Shown here: positions 25,348 to 33,437 of the stretch, in pieces
How positions within the stretch are numbered: the stretch's first letter is position 1
Layout: each line of letters starts with the position of its first letter
DNA from: Bacillus_AB infantis_C
Lineage (GTDB): Bacteria; Bacillota; Bacilli; Bacillales; Cytobacillaceae
Length of the DNA stretch: 64,000 nucleotides
NCBI RefSeq assembly: GCF_050107595.1
Contig: NZ_JBNILH010000012.1
Location: 62,001 to 126,000 of the forward strand
Reading direction: 5' to 3'
Notes under the pieces: generated by a model
The model's database searches: none
What the model saw: only the letters and a program-made list of their open reading frames with translations
What the model was told of the DNA's origin: nothing
Made by a program: the position numbers and the translations under genes

Positions 25348-26880
25348 TTAACGGGATGACTCTTTTAAACGGTAGACCTTCCCGTATTTCTCATAAAGAT
25401 AATCAGACAGACAGCTGGCATTCAGCCCTTCGCCAGTCACATCTTCAAGAATCTCAAGCGGCTTTTTCAGCTTGCCGTACTGATGGACGTTTTTCGTGAA
25501 CCATTCCTTGATTGGTGCAAGATCACCATTTTCAAGAAGCTGGTCGTAATCAGGAAGGTCCTTCAGCATCGCTTGCTTTAGCTGTGCCGCATACATATAC
25601 CCCAGGGCATATGAAGGGAAATACCCAAAGCTCCCCCCAGCCCAATGGACATCCTGAAGAACTCCTTCCGCATCATTGGCCGGCCTTACTCCCAGGTATT
25701 CTTCGTATTTGCTGTTCCAGATTTCCGGAAGGTCCTTCACTTCAATTTCATCATTGAACAGCCCTTTTTCGATTTCGTAGCGGACAATAACATGAAGCGG
25801 GTAGGTCAATTCATCTGCTTCTATCCTGATCAGCGACGGTTTGGACTCATTGATGGCACGGTAAAAATCTTCCGGCTCCACCCCGTCAAACTGGCCATTA
25901 GCGTACTGCTTGAGCAGTTCGTAATTTTTCTTCCAGAATGATTCACTGCGCCCCACAAAATTCTCATAAAAGAGAGATTGTGATTCATGGATTCCCATTG
26001 ATGTCCCGGTGCACAGCGGAGTGCCTACCAGGTCTTTGGAAATATTCTGTTCATAAAGCGCATGGCCGCCTTCATGGATTGTCCCGAATACGGCTGTGCG
26101 GAAATCCTTTTCATCATATTTCGTTGTTACCCTGACGTCCCCGGGATTCAGGCCTGTCGCAAATGGATGGACCGTTTCATCAAGCCTTCCTGCATCGAAG
26201 TCATAGCCCATCTGCTTCAGGATTTCCAAGCTGAAATCACGCTGCTTCTCCTTCGGGAAATTTTCAAATAAAAAGCTGGTATCCGGCTTTGAATCCGATT
26301 CAGATATGCTTTGGACGAGTGGCACGATTTTGCTTCTGAGCTCGCCAAAAACTTCATCCAGTACATCGACTGTCACGCCCGGTTCATACATATCCAGGAG
26401 TGTGTTGTATTTATGGCCTTCATAGCCCCAATACTGGATAAAGCGCTTATTGGCTTCAACAAGCTTTTCCAGATACGGCTGGAAAAGGGTGAAATCAGAC
26501 TTTTCTTTTGCCTCTTCCCATACACTTTCAGCCTTTGACTGCAGGATGACGTATTCCTTATACTCCTCAGCCGGGATTTTCTTATTCCGGTCATATTCTT
26601 TCTTGCTTTCTTCCAGTACCTTCACGGTAATTGCATCAAGTGATGCAGCTGCTTCTTCTCCAGAAAGCTTTGCTATGTATGCAGCCATTTCTTCTGAAGT
26701 GGACATCTTAAACACTTCGGAAGACAGCATGCCGATTACTTCAGTGCGCTGATCTACACCCTTTTTGGGAGCACCGGTCCGAAGATCCCAAAATATTAAT
26801 GACAGCGCCTCATTATAAGCGCTCATCTTTTTTACAAAATCAAGAAAGTCTTTTTCAGTTTTTTTCAATGCTTCATTCAT
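25348..26880 (-). CDS. ypwA: M32 family metallocarboxypeptidase YpwA
   Basis: 510 residues. The zinc site HEGGHALYE (HExxH) near residue 270 with the family motif GIHESQSLFYEN downstream identifies thermostable carboxypeptidase 1 (Taq) type enzymes, which trim C-terminal residues from peptides in the cytoplasm. Size matches the family. Start ATG 26880 follows AGGGGGATTCC. Synteny with B. subtilis ypwA next to ypvA is kept. Confidence 0.95.
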   Translation of the reverse strand: MNEALKKTEKDFLDFVKKMSAYNEALSLIFWDLRTGAPKKGVDQRTEVIGMLSSEVFKMSTSEEMAAYIAKLSGEEAAASLDAITVKVLEESKKEYDRNKKIPAEEYKEYVILQSKAESVWEEAKEKSDFTLFQPYLEKLVEANKRFIQYWGYEGHKYNTLLDMYEPGVTVDVLDEVFGELRSKIVPLVQSISESDSKPDTSFLFENFPKEKQRDFSLEILKQMGYDFDAGRLDETVHPFATGLNPGDVRVTTKYDEKDFRTAVFGTIHEGGHALYEQNISKDLVGTPLCTGTSMGIHESQSLFYENFVGRSESFWKKNYELLKQYANGQFDGVEPEDFYRAINESKPSLIRIEADELTYPLHVIVRYEIEKGLFNDEIEVKDLPEIWNSKYEEYLGVRPANDAEGVLQDVHWAGGSFGYFPSYALGYMYAAQLKQAMLKDLPDYDQLLENGDLAPIKEWFTKNVHQYGKLKKPLEILEDVTGEGLNASCLSDYLYEKYGKVYRLKESSR

Positions 26881-26985
26881 GCTGGAATCCCCCTAAAAAT
26901 CATTTGCAAAGTATATTTTATCACATTTTTCTGAATAAAACGCTAGAATAGAACTACAAATCACCTAAAATCAGGAGGAAGAATG

Positions 26986-27117
26986 ATGAAAGAGCCTGCC
27001 GGTACTTGCAGACGATGCGGAAAAACAATTTATTGCCTTGATGGATTTTTCAACGGTATCATAACGGATGACAAGAAAACGATTTGCTTTGAATGCAGTG
27101 AAGAAGATAGCGGCTGA
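26986..27117 (+). CDS. 43-residue zinc-finger protein
   Basis: CRRCGK near the N-terminus and CFECS near the end form a four-cysteine zinc-binding pair with a short middle. ATG 26986 follows AGGAGG (26973-26978) by 7 bases. No named family recognised. It lies divergent from ypwA in its promoter region and has its own ribosome binding site, so coding is likely. Confidence 0.7.
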   Translation: MKEPAGTCRRCGKTIYCLDGFFNGIITDDKKTICFECSEEDSG

Positions 27118-27186
27118 AGGAATAGATTTTGGCTTATTGGCTTAACCTTGTCTACTGAAACATACTACTTTGTTGTAAATACGAAA

Positions 27187-27215
27187 AAGCCCCTCCCTCG
27201 GCCAAGGGGGGGCAG
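27187..27215 (-). terminator. Terminator of ypvA
   Basis: On the minus strand GCCCC and GGGGC with an imperfect CCTTGGCCGAGG centre form the hairpin, followed by TTTTT. Confidence 0.75.
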
Positions 27216-27222
27216 TTAAACA

Positions 27223-29145
27223 TTATTTCACAGGTGTGACAGGCAGCACAGCTTCAACAGACTCAAGGACTGAAGCATCTTCTTCTGTGCTGGTCAGGAT
27301 GTGTACTGTTCCTCTGTCCTCATGGCCCCTGATGAGCCTGCCGACTCCCTGGCGAAGCCTGAGGAGCATGTATGGCATGTCGATTTCCCGGAAAGAATCT
27401 TCCGCGCTTTCACGCTTGGCATCAAACACTGGATCATGCGGAGGGAACGGGAGTGAGAAAATGATTACATTTTCGAGCGACCTGCCTGGAATATCCAGGC
27501 CCTCCCACAGGTTTGTAGAGCAAAGGACTGCTTCTTCTTCATTCTGGAATTTCGATACGAGTGTACTGATTTCAGCCTCCCCTTCAAAATAGACAGGGAA
27601 TTCCGTTTTGCCCTGTGCATAGTCTTTAAACAGGTTCAGCTCTCTTTGATCAGTAAAGAGCACAAGGCCTCTGCCCCCTGATTTCTTAAGCTGCTCCAGG
27701 GTATATTCCATTTTGCCGGCCATATTTTCTTCACTGTATTCTGGCATATAAATGGCCATTTTTTCTTCATAGCTGAAAGGTGATGCTACAGTGAATGATA
27801 AATAGTCGTCGATGCCCAGGCTTGAAGCCATATAGTCGAAGGAGCCTTTTTCCGATAAAGTGGCTGAGGAAAAGATGAATGGTTTCTTTTGGGAAAATAC
27901 CTCATCCCTCATGATTTCTTCAACCATTCTAGGCATGATAACAAGTGTCCTTTCACCATTATGCTCTTCAAACCAATTGATACCGCCCTTATCTTTCATG
28001 AACAGGGAGAGCGAGAATGAAATTTGCTCAAGATATTCTTCGACAACCTTCAGGTCATATTCATTAATAACATACATTTCACTTTCAAAGACAAGCTCCT
28101 CTTCCAGTGAGCCGATCATTTCAAGCAGGAGCTTTCCTTCTTTCAAAACAGCAGGCCCTTTGGCAATCTGCTGCTTCTCAGAATCCGTCCGGCTTTCGGC
28201 AGCAGCAGAAAGCACATGGAAGAATGTCTCATTCTGGACGATGGTGTCTTCAATCAGATTCAGCGTTTTTTCCCTTACGTCATTAGCCATCAGGCGGGTA
28301 AGGAGCGATTCCAGAATCTGCTCGGTCAGCCTGTATGTCAAGGCTTTCTGACTGGCATATTCAAGCAGGTGTCCTTCATCGAATACGACTGTGCAGGATT
28401 CTGGCAGCAGCGGCAGCTGTCCTTCTCTTTTACGGGATTCTTTTGTCCAGATATGCTCCATATAGAAATCATGTGAGCATATGATCAGGTCCTGGCTGTT
28501 CCGGTAATAATCTCTGTGCAGTGTCTGGCCGCACCGGTGCCTTTTCTCGCATGTAAAGCAATCCTGAAGAGAATCCCATGATACACCGGTCCATTCGCTG
28601 TCTGTCAGCTCAGGATAGTCCTTCCTGTCTCCGTATCTTTCGAAATTCTGCAATGATCCACCGCTGTGGGTAAAGGACGGAAGCTGGTCATAAATGTTTC
28701 CATAAGCCTCGTAATCCTGTTCCGCTACGGCCTTGTCCAGCTTGTTCAAGCAGAGATATTGATCCCTTGATTTTGCCAGGCGCACATCAATATTCAGTCC
28801 AAGCGCCTTTTCAAGCTTGGCAATGTCCCCTTCCTTTTTAACAAGCTGCTCAATGAGGGTTTCATCGGCACAGGCAATGATAGCCGGCTTATTCGTATAT
28901 CTTGCATAGCAGATGGAATACAGGAGATAGACCAGCGTTTTTCCTGTCCCTACACCAGCTTCAGCGAAGATCGTCCTCTTCTCCTTGAAGGCATTTTCCA
29001 GCTGGAAAGCCATATAAATCTGTTCGTCTCTTAATTCAAAACCGGCTTCAGGGAGCAGATCATAGAAAACATCCCCGATCCAGTCGCCAAGCTTCTCAAA
29101 AAATGATTCTGTTTTTGCTACTGCAAAGGGCAATTGGTTTTGCAT
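27223..29145 (-). CDS. ypvA: DinG-type DNA helicase YpvA
   Basis: 640 residues. The XPD/DinG family superfamily 2 helicase core: Walker A is AEAGVGTGKTLVY and DEGH is in VVFDEGHLLEYA. Cysteines in DCFTCEKRHRCGQ are where a 4Fe-4S cluster domain sits in XPD-like helicases. C-terminal motif RLRQGVGRLIRG is helicase motif VI. It unwinds DNA or R-loops 5' to 3'. Start ATG 29145 follows AGGAGG. Distinct from the exonuclease-linked dinG later in the window. Confidence 0.92.
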   Translation of the reverse strand: MQNQLPFAVAKTESFFEKLGDWIGDVFYDLLPEAGFELRDEQIYMAFQLENAFKEKRTIFAEAGVGTGKTLVYLLYSICYARYTNKPAIIACADETLIEQLVKKEGDIAKLEKALGLNIDVRLAKSRDQYLCLNKLDKAVAEQDYEAYGNIYDQLPSFTHSGGSLQNFERYGDRKDYPELTDSEWTGVSWDSLQDCFTCEKRHRCGQTLHRDYYRNSQDLIICSHDFYMEHIWTKESRKREGQLPLLPESCTVVFDEGHLLEYASQKALTYRLTEQILESLLTRLMANDVREKTLNLIEDTIVQNETFFHVLSAAAESRTDSEKQQIAKGPAVLKEGKLLLEMIGSLEEELVFESEMYVINEYDLKVVEEYLEQISFSLSLFMKDKGGINWFEEHNGERTLVIMPRMVEEIMRDEVFSQKKPFIFSSATLSEKGSFDYMASSLGIDDYLSFTVASPFSYEEKMAIYMPEYSEENMAGKMEYTLEQLKKSGGRGLVLFTDQRELNLFKDYAQGKTEFPVYFEGEAEISTLVSKFQNEEEAVLCSTNLWEGLDIPGRSLENVIIFSLPFPPHDPVFDAKRESAEDSFREIDMPYMLLRLRQGVGRLIRGHEDRGTVHILTSTEEDASVLESVEAVLPVTPVK

Positions 29146-29287
29146 GTAATCCTCCTATATCCAGAAGCGTCCCAGGGGCTTCCTATAACTTTGGCAATAT
29201 GACGGGGGACCGGACATTGGCCTGCGGCCTTGTCCGCCTATAGCGAAAAACTCCTGCACATGCATAAGTGCTGCGATTTTTCAGCAT
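29146..29287. other. Leader region upstream of ypvA
   Basis: No open frame with a ribosome binding site. An imperfect inverted repeat GGACATTGGCC/GGCCTTGTCC (29211-29236) can form a hairpin between the ncRNA terminator and ypvA. Confidence 0.4.
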
Positions 29288-29412
29288 AAAAAAGTATAAC
29301 CGCCTGGCTGAGGCGGTAATTTTCAATATTATTTACGGCCATGGAAGCACGGCCTTTCATTCTTGCATCAAGCTGCACTCTGCAGCATCAAGGCCTCTAA
29401 ACTGGGAGGCCA
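29288..29412 (-). ncRNA. Candidate structured small RNA
   Basis: On the minus strand a promoter-like pair is followed by about 120 bases with no credible open frame but strong pairing: GGCCTC/GAGGCC (29392-29411), GCTGCA/TGCAGC (29372-29386) and a GGCC hairpin (29337-29354), ending with an intrinsic terminator ACCGCCT/AGGCGGT (29299-29317) followed by TTTTTT. An outer pair ATTCTTG/CAAGAAT (29417-29411; 29365-29359) would close a junction but begins within the promoter. I know no described family matching it. Inference from sequence only. Confidence 0.5.
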
Positions 29413-29418
29413 AGAATC

Positions 29419-29446
29419 ATTTTATACTATTTTTCCAACTAGTCAA
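29419..29446 (-). promoter_or_regulatory. Promoter of the candidate small RNA
   Basis: On the minus strand TTGACT (29446-29441), 16-base spacer, TAAAAT (29424-29419). Confidence 0.55.
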
Positions 29447-29581
29447 GCACAAGGGGCCGCTAGAAGCTCTGTGCATGGATCAGGAATTCAGCACAACTAA
29501 TAATCTTGAACGGCAAAAAACTGGCGCTCCCTTCAAGGAGGCCAGCCTTGGGCCTGGTTATTGCCGGACATCAGGCAGGAT

Positions 29582-29749
29582 TTACTGCTGCCTGCCGGAA
29601 TGGGAAAAGGACAGGGCCTGCCTGAGCTCGTGCTGAGCGCTTTTCAGTTCATCCAGCACCTGTTCTGCAGGCGTTTCTTTTACCAGCATTTCCATCGAGT
29701 AGTCAAGCGCCTGAGAAATTCTATAGAAATCAAGAGTCCTGTAATCCAT
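29582..29749 (-). CDS. Small 55-residue protein, possible YptA counterpart
   Basis: Begins at ATG 29749 after AGGAGGAGAG, an ideal ribosome binding site. It is hydrophilic and helical with no cysteine and no membrane segment. It lies between ypvA and ypsC where B. subtilis has the small gene yptA, but I cannot confirm homology from memory. Coding is supported by the start site and codon structure. Confidence 0.6.
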   Translation of the reverse strand: MDYRTLDFYRISQALDYSMEMLVKETPAEQVLDELKSAQHELRQALSFSHSGRQQ

Positions 29750-29840
29750 TGGCTCTCCTCCTGTAAATAAAACTAACTTATCTAATCCAAAAAGGATCGA
29801 GTATTGCTAGTTTATTCAATAAGAGAACCTTTTATTCCTC

Positions 29841-30986
29841 TTACTGCCTGTTTTCTCTTGGCGGGCGCTTGCCCCAGTATTGATAGAGGTCTGTTCGGAT
29901 GAATCCGTTGAACAGCTTCCTTTTCTTCGTTGCCTGGCGCCCGAAATGCTGTTCAAAGTCCTCATCAGATGTAAGCATGTAAATGGACCAAGTATCAAGT
30001 CCTGAGAGGGCCTCTCCCATTTCACGGTACATTTTCTGTACCGCACCCTTTTCCCCAAGCCTTTCTCCATATGGAGGGTTGCCGACAATCACGCCATATT
30101 CCTTAGTCGTGGTAAAATCCCGTACCTGCATCTGCTTGAATTGAATCATGTCCCCAAGCCCGGCTTCAAAAGCATTCTCCTGGGCGATCTTCACCATTCT
30201 GTGGTCTATATCCGATCCGGTTATATCTAGTACCTGATCATAGTCAGCCAGATCTTCTGCCTCATCTCTCGCATCATCCCACACTTTTTCCGGTATCCAG
30301 CCCCACTTTTCAGAGGTAAATTCCCGGTTAAAGCCTGGGGCGATATTCTGCCCGATCAATGCCGCCTCAATTGGAATGGTCCCGGATCCGCAGAAAGGAT
30401 CCACGAATGGCTTGTCCGGGGTCCAGTTCGTCAGCTGGACGAGCGCAGCAGCCAGTGTTTCCTTCAGCGGCGCTTCTCCCTGGCCTGCCCGGTATCCCCG
30501 TTTATGAAGGCCGCTTCCGCTGGCATCCAGAGTCAGGGTTGCTGTATCCTTCAGCATAGATATCTCAATGCGGCATAATGGGCCTGTTTCATCAAACCAG
30601 CCTGTTTTCTTATATTTTGTCCGCAGCTTTTCGACAATCGCCTTTTTGACGATAGCCTGGCAGTCAGAAACGCTGAACAGCTTTGATTTGACAGACTTGC
30701 CGATTACCGGGAACTCAGCATCTTCTGCAATATACTGATCCCATGGAAGGCTTTTTGTTTTTTCAAACAGCTCATCGAAAGTATAGGCTTTAAATTCGCC
30801 GATTTTGATTTTGATCCGGTCTGCCGTTCTCAGCCATAAGTTGCTTCTCGCTATAGCTGTCTCATCCCCTGTGTATTCAACTCTTCCGTTCTCCACCTGG
30901 CATTCATAGCCAAGTGCCCGCACTTCCTTCGCAACGAGCGCTTCAAGCCCCATTGCCGCTGTAGCGATTATCTGATACTTTCCCAT
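29841..30986 (-). CDS. ypsC: 23S rRNA methyltransferase YpsC (RlmL-like)
   Basis: 381 residues. An N-terminal THUMP RNA-binding domain (about 45-155) is followed by a Rossmann-like methyltransferase with FVDPFCGSGTIPIEAA and the catalytic IVGNPPYGERLG, the NPPY signature of base-amine methyltransferases. It methylates guanine N2 in 23S rRNA. Start ATG 30986 follows AAAGGA by 8 bases; the ATG three codons upstream has poorer spacing. The position beside rnpB and gpsB matches B. subtilis. Confidence 0.93.
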   Translation of the reverse strand: MGKYQIIATAAMGLEALVAKEVRALGYECQVENGRVEYTGDETAIARSNLWLRTADRIKIKIGEFKAYTFDELFEKTKSLPWDQYIAEDAEFPVIGKSVKSKLFSVSDCQAIVKKAIVEKLRTKYKKTGWFDETGPLCRIEISMLKDTATLTLDASGSGLHKRGYRAGQGEAPLKETLAAALVQLTNWTPDKPFVDPFCGSGTIPIEAALIGQNIAPGFNREFTSEKWGWIPEKVWDDARDEAEDLADYDQVLDITGSDIDHRMVKIAQENAFEAGLGDMIQFKQMQVRDFTTTKEYGVIVGNPPYGERLGEKGAVQKMYREMGEALSGLDTWSIYMLTSDEDFEQHFGRQATKKRKLFNGFIRTDLYQYWGKRPPRENRQ

Positions 30987-31117
30987 GTAAGACATCCTTT
31001 CCAGTAGGTCTTCCCTTCATTATTGCCGGCCTGCGGTCCGCTTCTTCCATCATAGCCTGAAGAAGTTTCCTCGTGCAAGTGTTCCTCTGTATGAGTTTGG
31101 CCAATGTATTATGTATT

Positions 31118-31147
31118 AAAAAAGCCCTCCTGCAAAAGGAGAGCTTT
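31118..31147 (-). terminator. Terminator of rnpB
   Basis: On the minus strand AAAGCTCTCC and GGAGGGCTTTTTT form a hairpin with T-run. Confidence 0.85.
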
Positions 31148-31169
31148 ACCATTTCAAAAATCATCTCAC

Positions 31170-31576
31170 TAATAACGTTCTGTAAGCCATGTTTTGTTCC
31201 TTTGTACTGCAATCGACCTGCGTCTCGTACTAAGGCGGCAATCATCTATCTACAGATATAAAATCTGTCCTTCTCCTTGTTCATTTCCTCAGAGAAAGTG
31301 CCCCTACCATTATTTGGGTTTCTCGCTCGCGGGGTTTACCTCGTTCCACCCTTCCCATTTCTGGAAAGGCTCCGTCACTGTGGCACTTTCAAGGTATTCA
31401 TGCCATATCCCGAAGGACTTAGGCATTTTCCCTGCCGTCAGCCGCGCAATCGCCCGGCTGCCCTGGCTTATGACTTCGCCAGGCACGAACACTACGGACA
31501 TCTCAGTCCGTGCGAGCATGGACTTTCCTCTGCAGCAGCAAGCTGCCGCAGCGATTACCCGAACGTTATTAATGAC
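31170..31576 (-). ncRNA. rnpB: RNase P RNA, B type
   Basis: The minus strand starts with AATAACGTTCGGGTAATCGC and carries GAGGAAAGTCCATGCTCGCA, GTGTTCGTGCC, GAAAGTGCCACAGTGACG, GGTAAACCCC and GAGCGAGAAACCCAAA, and ends with GGCTTACAGAACGTTATT. These match the conserved core of Bacillus RNase P RNA in order. The first and last bases pair as stem P1 (AATAACGTTC with GAACGTTATT). The RNA is the catalytic subunit that trims tRNA 5' ends. Confidence 0.99.
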
Positions 31577-31586
31577 TACAAATGAT

Positions 31587-31616
31587 ATTATATTCAATCT
31601 GGCTTCCAATAGCAAT
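31587..31616 (-). promoter_or_regulatory. Promoter of rnpB
   Basis: On the minus strand TTGCTA (31616-31611) and TATAAT (31592-31587) with about 18-base spacing, roughly 12-16 bases upstream of the RNA start. Confidence 0.75.
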
Positions 31617-31647
31617 GGTTTTAAAAAGGAAAATCAGTTAAAAGCTG

Positions 31648-31950
31648 TTATTCATAAAGTTTGCTGCCAAAAACGTGCTTTTCCAGATTGGAAAGGCGCT
31701 TTAATATATCAAAGTTCGTTGTTCCGGCAGTCTGGGTGCTTGCAGGCCTTCTTGAGGCTTCATCAAGCTGTTTCTTAAGGCGCAGGTTTTCCTGCTGGAG
31801 ATCTTCGATTTCCTGGTGGAAGGTTTCATAATCCTTGATGATCAGATCCAGGAACTTATCGACGTCTTCAGGCTTGTATCCCCGCATCCCTGCCTTGAAT
31901 TCTTTTTCCAAAATGTCTTTTGCTGTTAACTTAACTTTATCGGATAGCAT
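31648..31950 (-). CDS. gpsB: Cell division regulator GpsB
   Basis: 100 residues. The N-terminal DivIVA-like part with LTAKDILEKEFKAGMRGYKPEDVDKFLD-type sequence forms a coiled-coil dimer, and LKRLSNLEKHVFGSK is the trimerising C-terminal domain. GpsB moves PBP1 (ponA product, also in this window) between the division septum and side wall. Start ATG 31950 follows AGGTGA. Located next to rnpB as in B. subtilis. Confidence 0.97.
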   Translation of the reverse strand: MLSDKVKLTAKDILEKEFKAGMRGYKPEDVDKFLDLIIKDYETFHQEIEDLQQENLRLKKQLDEASRRPASTQTAGTTNFDILKRLSNLEKHVFGSKLYE

Positions 31951-32035
31951 CACATTCACCTCAGTCTATCGCTGAATAATCTTAATATATTTTTTCAAAA
32001 ATATGTACTTTTGTCAATTTATCTTTGGAACTAAA

Positions 32036-32596
32036 TTAAAAATCCTGGTTCTTCAGCTGCTCTTCTTCAACAATCAGCTGAAGGTCATAAAAAGAAATCA
32101 TCCTGATATCGTATGGATTCTTTTCCTGATAGCTTTTGGCTGTTTCATATATGAACTTTGGCGTACCTTCCTTTTCTGTATCATATACAAGGAGAAGCAC
32201 ATCGCTTTTTTCGATAAGGAATTGATTCTTCAGCCTGAACTGCCAAGGCTTTTCGTAAGGCTTCCTTGTTACTGAATCCACAAAATCGGCCTGGGAAATG
32301 ACTGATTCATACCACTCTTTATTGGAATCGCTCCAATTCTGCTCCTGGTCAAGGAATGGGGTGATGACGGCCAGCTTTAGATCAGGAAATTCATCGAGCT
32401 GAAGCTGAAAGACCTCCTCAGCAGCCCATAACTCTGCGCCCGGCTGCCCGCTGATAATCACCCATTCAAGCCCTTCGTCAAGCATACTGAGCAGGCTTTT
32501 CCTGATTGCAGCCCTTATGAAAGCTGCTGCAGGATCATTTCGTTTGAAAATTCCCAACTCGTGGGGTTTATAGCCTGAGACAACCGCTGTTTTCAT
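32036..32596 (-). CDS. ypsA: YpsA family protein (SLOG fold)
   Basis: 186 residues, DUF1273. The pattern VSGYKPHELGIF at the start and VIISGQPGAELWAAE in the middle, with LLVYDTEKEGTPKFI later, match the SLOG superfamily of Rossmann-like nucleotide sensors. In B. subtilis and S. aureus YpsA inhibits cell division when overproduced and is linked to oxidative stress. Start ATG 32596 follows AAAGGAG. Confidence 0.92.
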   Translation of the reverse strand: MKTAVVSGYKPHELGIFKRNDPAAAFIRAAIRKSLLSMLDEGLEWVIISGQPGAELWAAEEVFQLQLDEFPDLKLAVITPFLDQEQNWSDSNKEWYESVISQADFVDSVTRKPYEKPWQFRLKNQFLIEKSDVLLLVYDTEKEGTPKFIYETAKSYQEKNPYDIRMISFYDLQLIVEEEQLKNQDF

Positions 32597-32641
32597 TTGG
32601 GCTGCTCCTTTCTATGTAAAAAATAATATGAGGTTCATGGA

Positions 32642-32676
32642 AAAAAGTGAGCAGGGACCTGTAAACAGGCCCCTGC
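32642..32676 (-). terminator. Terminator of cotD
   Basis: GCAGGGACCTGT pairs with ACAGGCCCCTGC with one mismatch, followed on the minus strand by TTTTTT. Confidence 0.85.
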
Positions 32677-32708
32677 CTTGGTATTCTGCACATTAATAGG
32701 GCAGATTA

Positions 32709-33032
32709 TTATCTTCCGAAGCCTGGGCCGCCAAAGCCTGGGCCTCCGAACCCAGGTCCGCCGAAGCCGCCTGCTCCAGGGCCTCCAAAGCCTGGTCCCC
32801 CAAATCCCGGGGCCGGTCCAGGGCCTGCGACAAACTGCTGGTTTGTCACTTCATTAACAACTGATTGTGTTTGTGGGAAATAATGCTGATGCTGATAATT
32901 AATGTGGTTGACTGTCGTAGTGTGTGTAGGATGGATATGGGGCACCACATTATTCTGGAAAGTATGATTTACACAGCATTTTGTCGGATGGACAACTGCC
33001 GGGCAAATATTCGGTCTTGGTCCGCAATGCAT
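32709..33032 (-). CDS. cotD: Spore coat protein CotD
   Basis: 107 residues. The N-terminal half MHCGPRPNICPAVVHPTKCC and the His/Thr-rich HIHPTHTTTVNHINYQHQHYF are typical of CotD, an inner coat protein. The C-terminal 40 residues are Gly/Phe/Pro repeats of the type GFGGP, longer than I recall for B. subtilis CotD. Start ATG 33032 follows AAAGGAG. A SigK-type promoter lies upstream, and position between ypsA and mrfB agrees with B. subtilis. Confidence 0.9.
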   Translation of the reverse strand: MHCGPRPNICPAVVHPTKCCVNHTFQNNVVPHIHPTHTTTVNHINYQHQHYFPQTQSVVNEVTNQQFVAGPGPAPGFGGPGFGGPGAGGFGGPGFGGPGFGGPGFGR

Positions 33033-33070
33033 AATTAAGATCTCCTTTCATTCTGTTATATTTACACTAA

Positions 33071-33098
33071 CAAGTTATGATGAAAGGGGGAATCTTGT
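33071..33098 (-). promoter_or_regulatory. Candidate SigK promoter of cotD
   Basis: On the minus strand ACA (33098-33096), 16-base spacer, CATAACTTG (33079-33071), matching the SigK -10 pattern CATAnnnTR. This would give mother-cell expression late in sporulation. Confidence 0.6.
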
Positions 33099-33143
33099 AC
33101 TAATGAAAACACCTAATTTTATGCAGTTGCCGCGGTATTTTCG

Positions 33144-33239
33144 CTACAGCATAACATAAAAGCTGTCCTTCATGCTGGAAAAAATAATGACTGTCAGACA
33201 GATGACAACAAAAAACAGGAACAATATTGCTTTATACAT
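33144..33239 (-). CDS. Possible 31-residue membrane peptide
   Basis: ATG 33239 follows GTGAGG at 8 bases and encodes a single hydrophobic helix (LFLFFVVICLTVIIF) with short polar ends. No terminator or homolog is known to me. It may be a real small membrane protein or a chance frame. Confidence 0.4.
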   Translation of the reverse strand: MYKAILFLFFVVICLTVIIFSSMKDSFYVML

Positions 33240-33392
33240 CCAAACCAGCCTCACTCTTTTTATTCACTGTATGTAGCATACAACATTCAATTTTACAGCT
33301 TCAATGAGGTACAGACAACTAATAAATAATGGTTTTTGCGCATAGAAATATTAAAGTTTTGTTACAGCGGGCAGACCTGCTTGCCTTGATGC

Positions 33393-33437
33393 AAAAAGCG
33401 CAGCCAGGATGATACTTTCCTGAAGCTGCGCTTTTTT
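33393..33437 (-). terminator. Terminator of mrfAB
   Basis: AAAAAGCGCAGC and GCTGCGCTTTTTT pair, with a T-rich end on both strands, at the end of mrfB. Confidence 0.85.

Noticed and set aside
29268..29636. 122-codon plus-strand frame
   Set aside because: No ribosome binding site; overlaps the small RNA candidate and the start of the yptA-like gene on the other strand.
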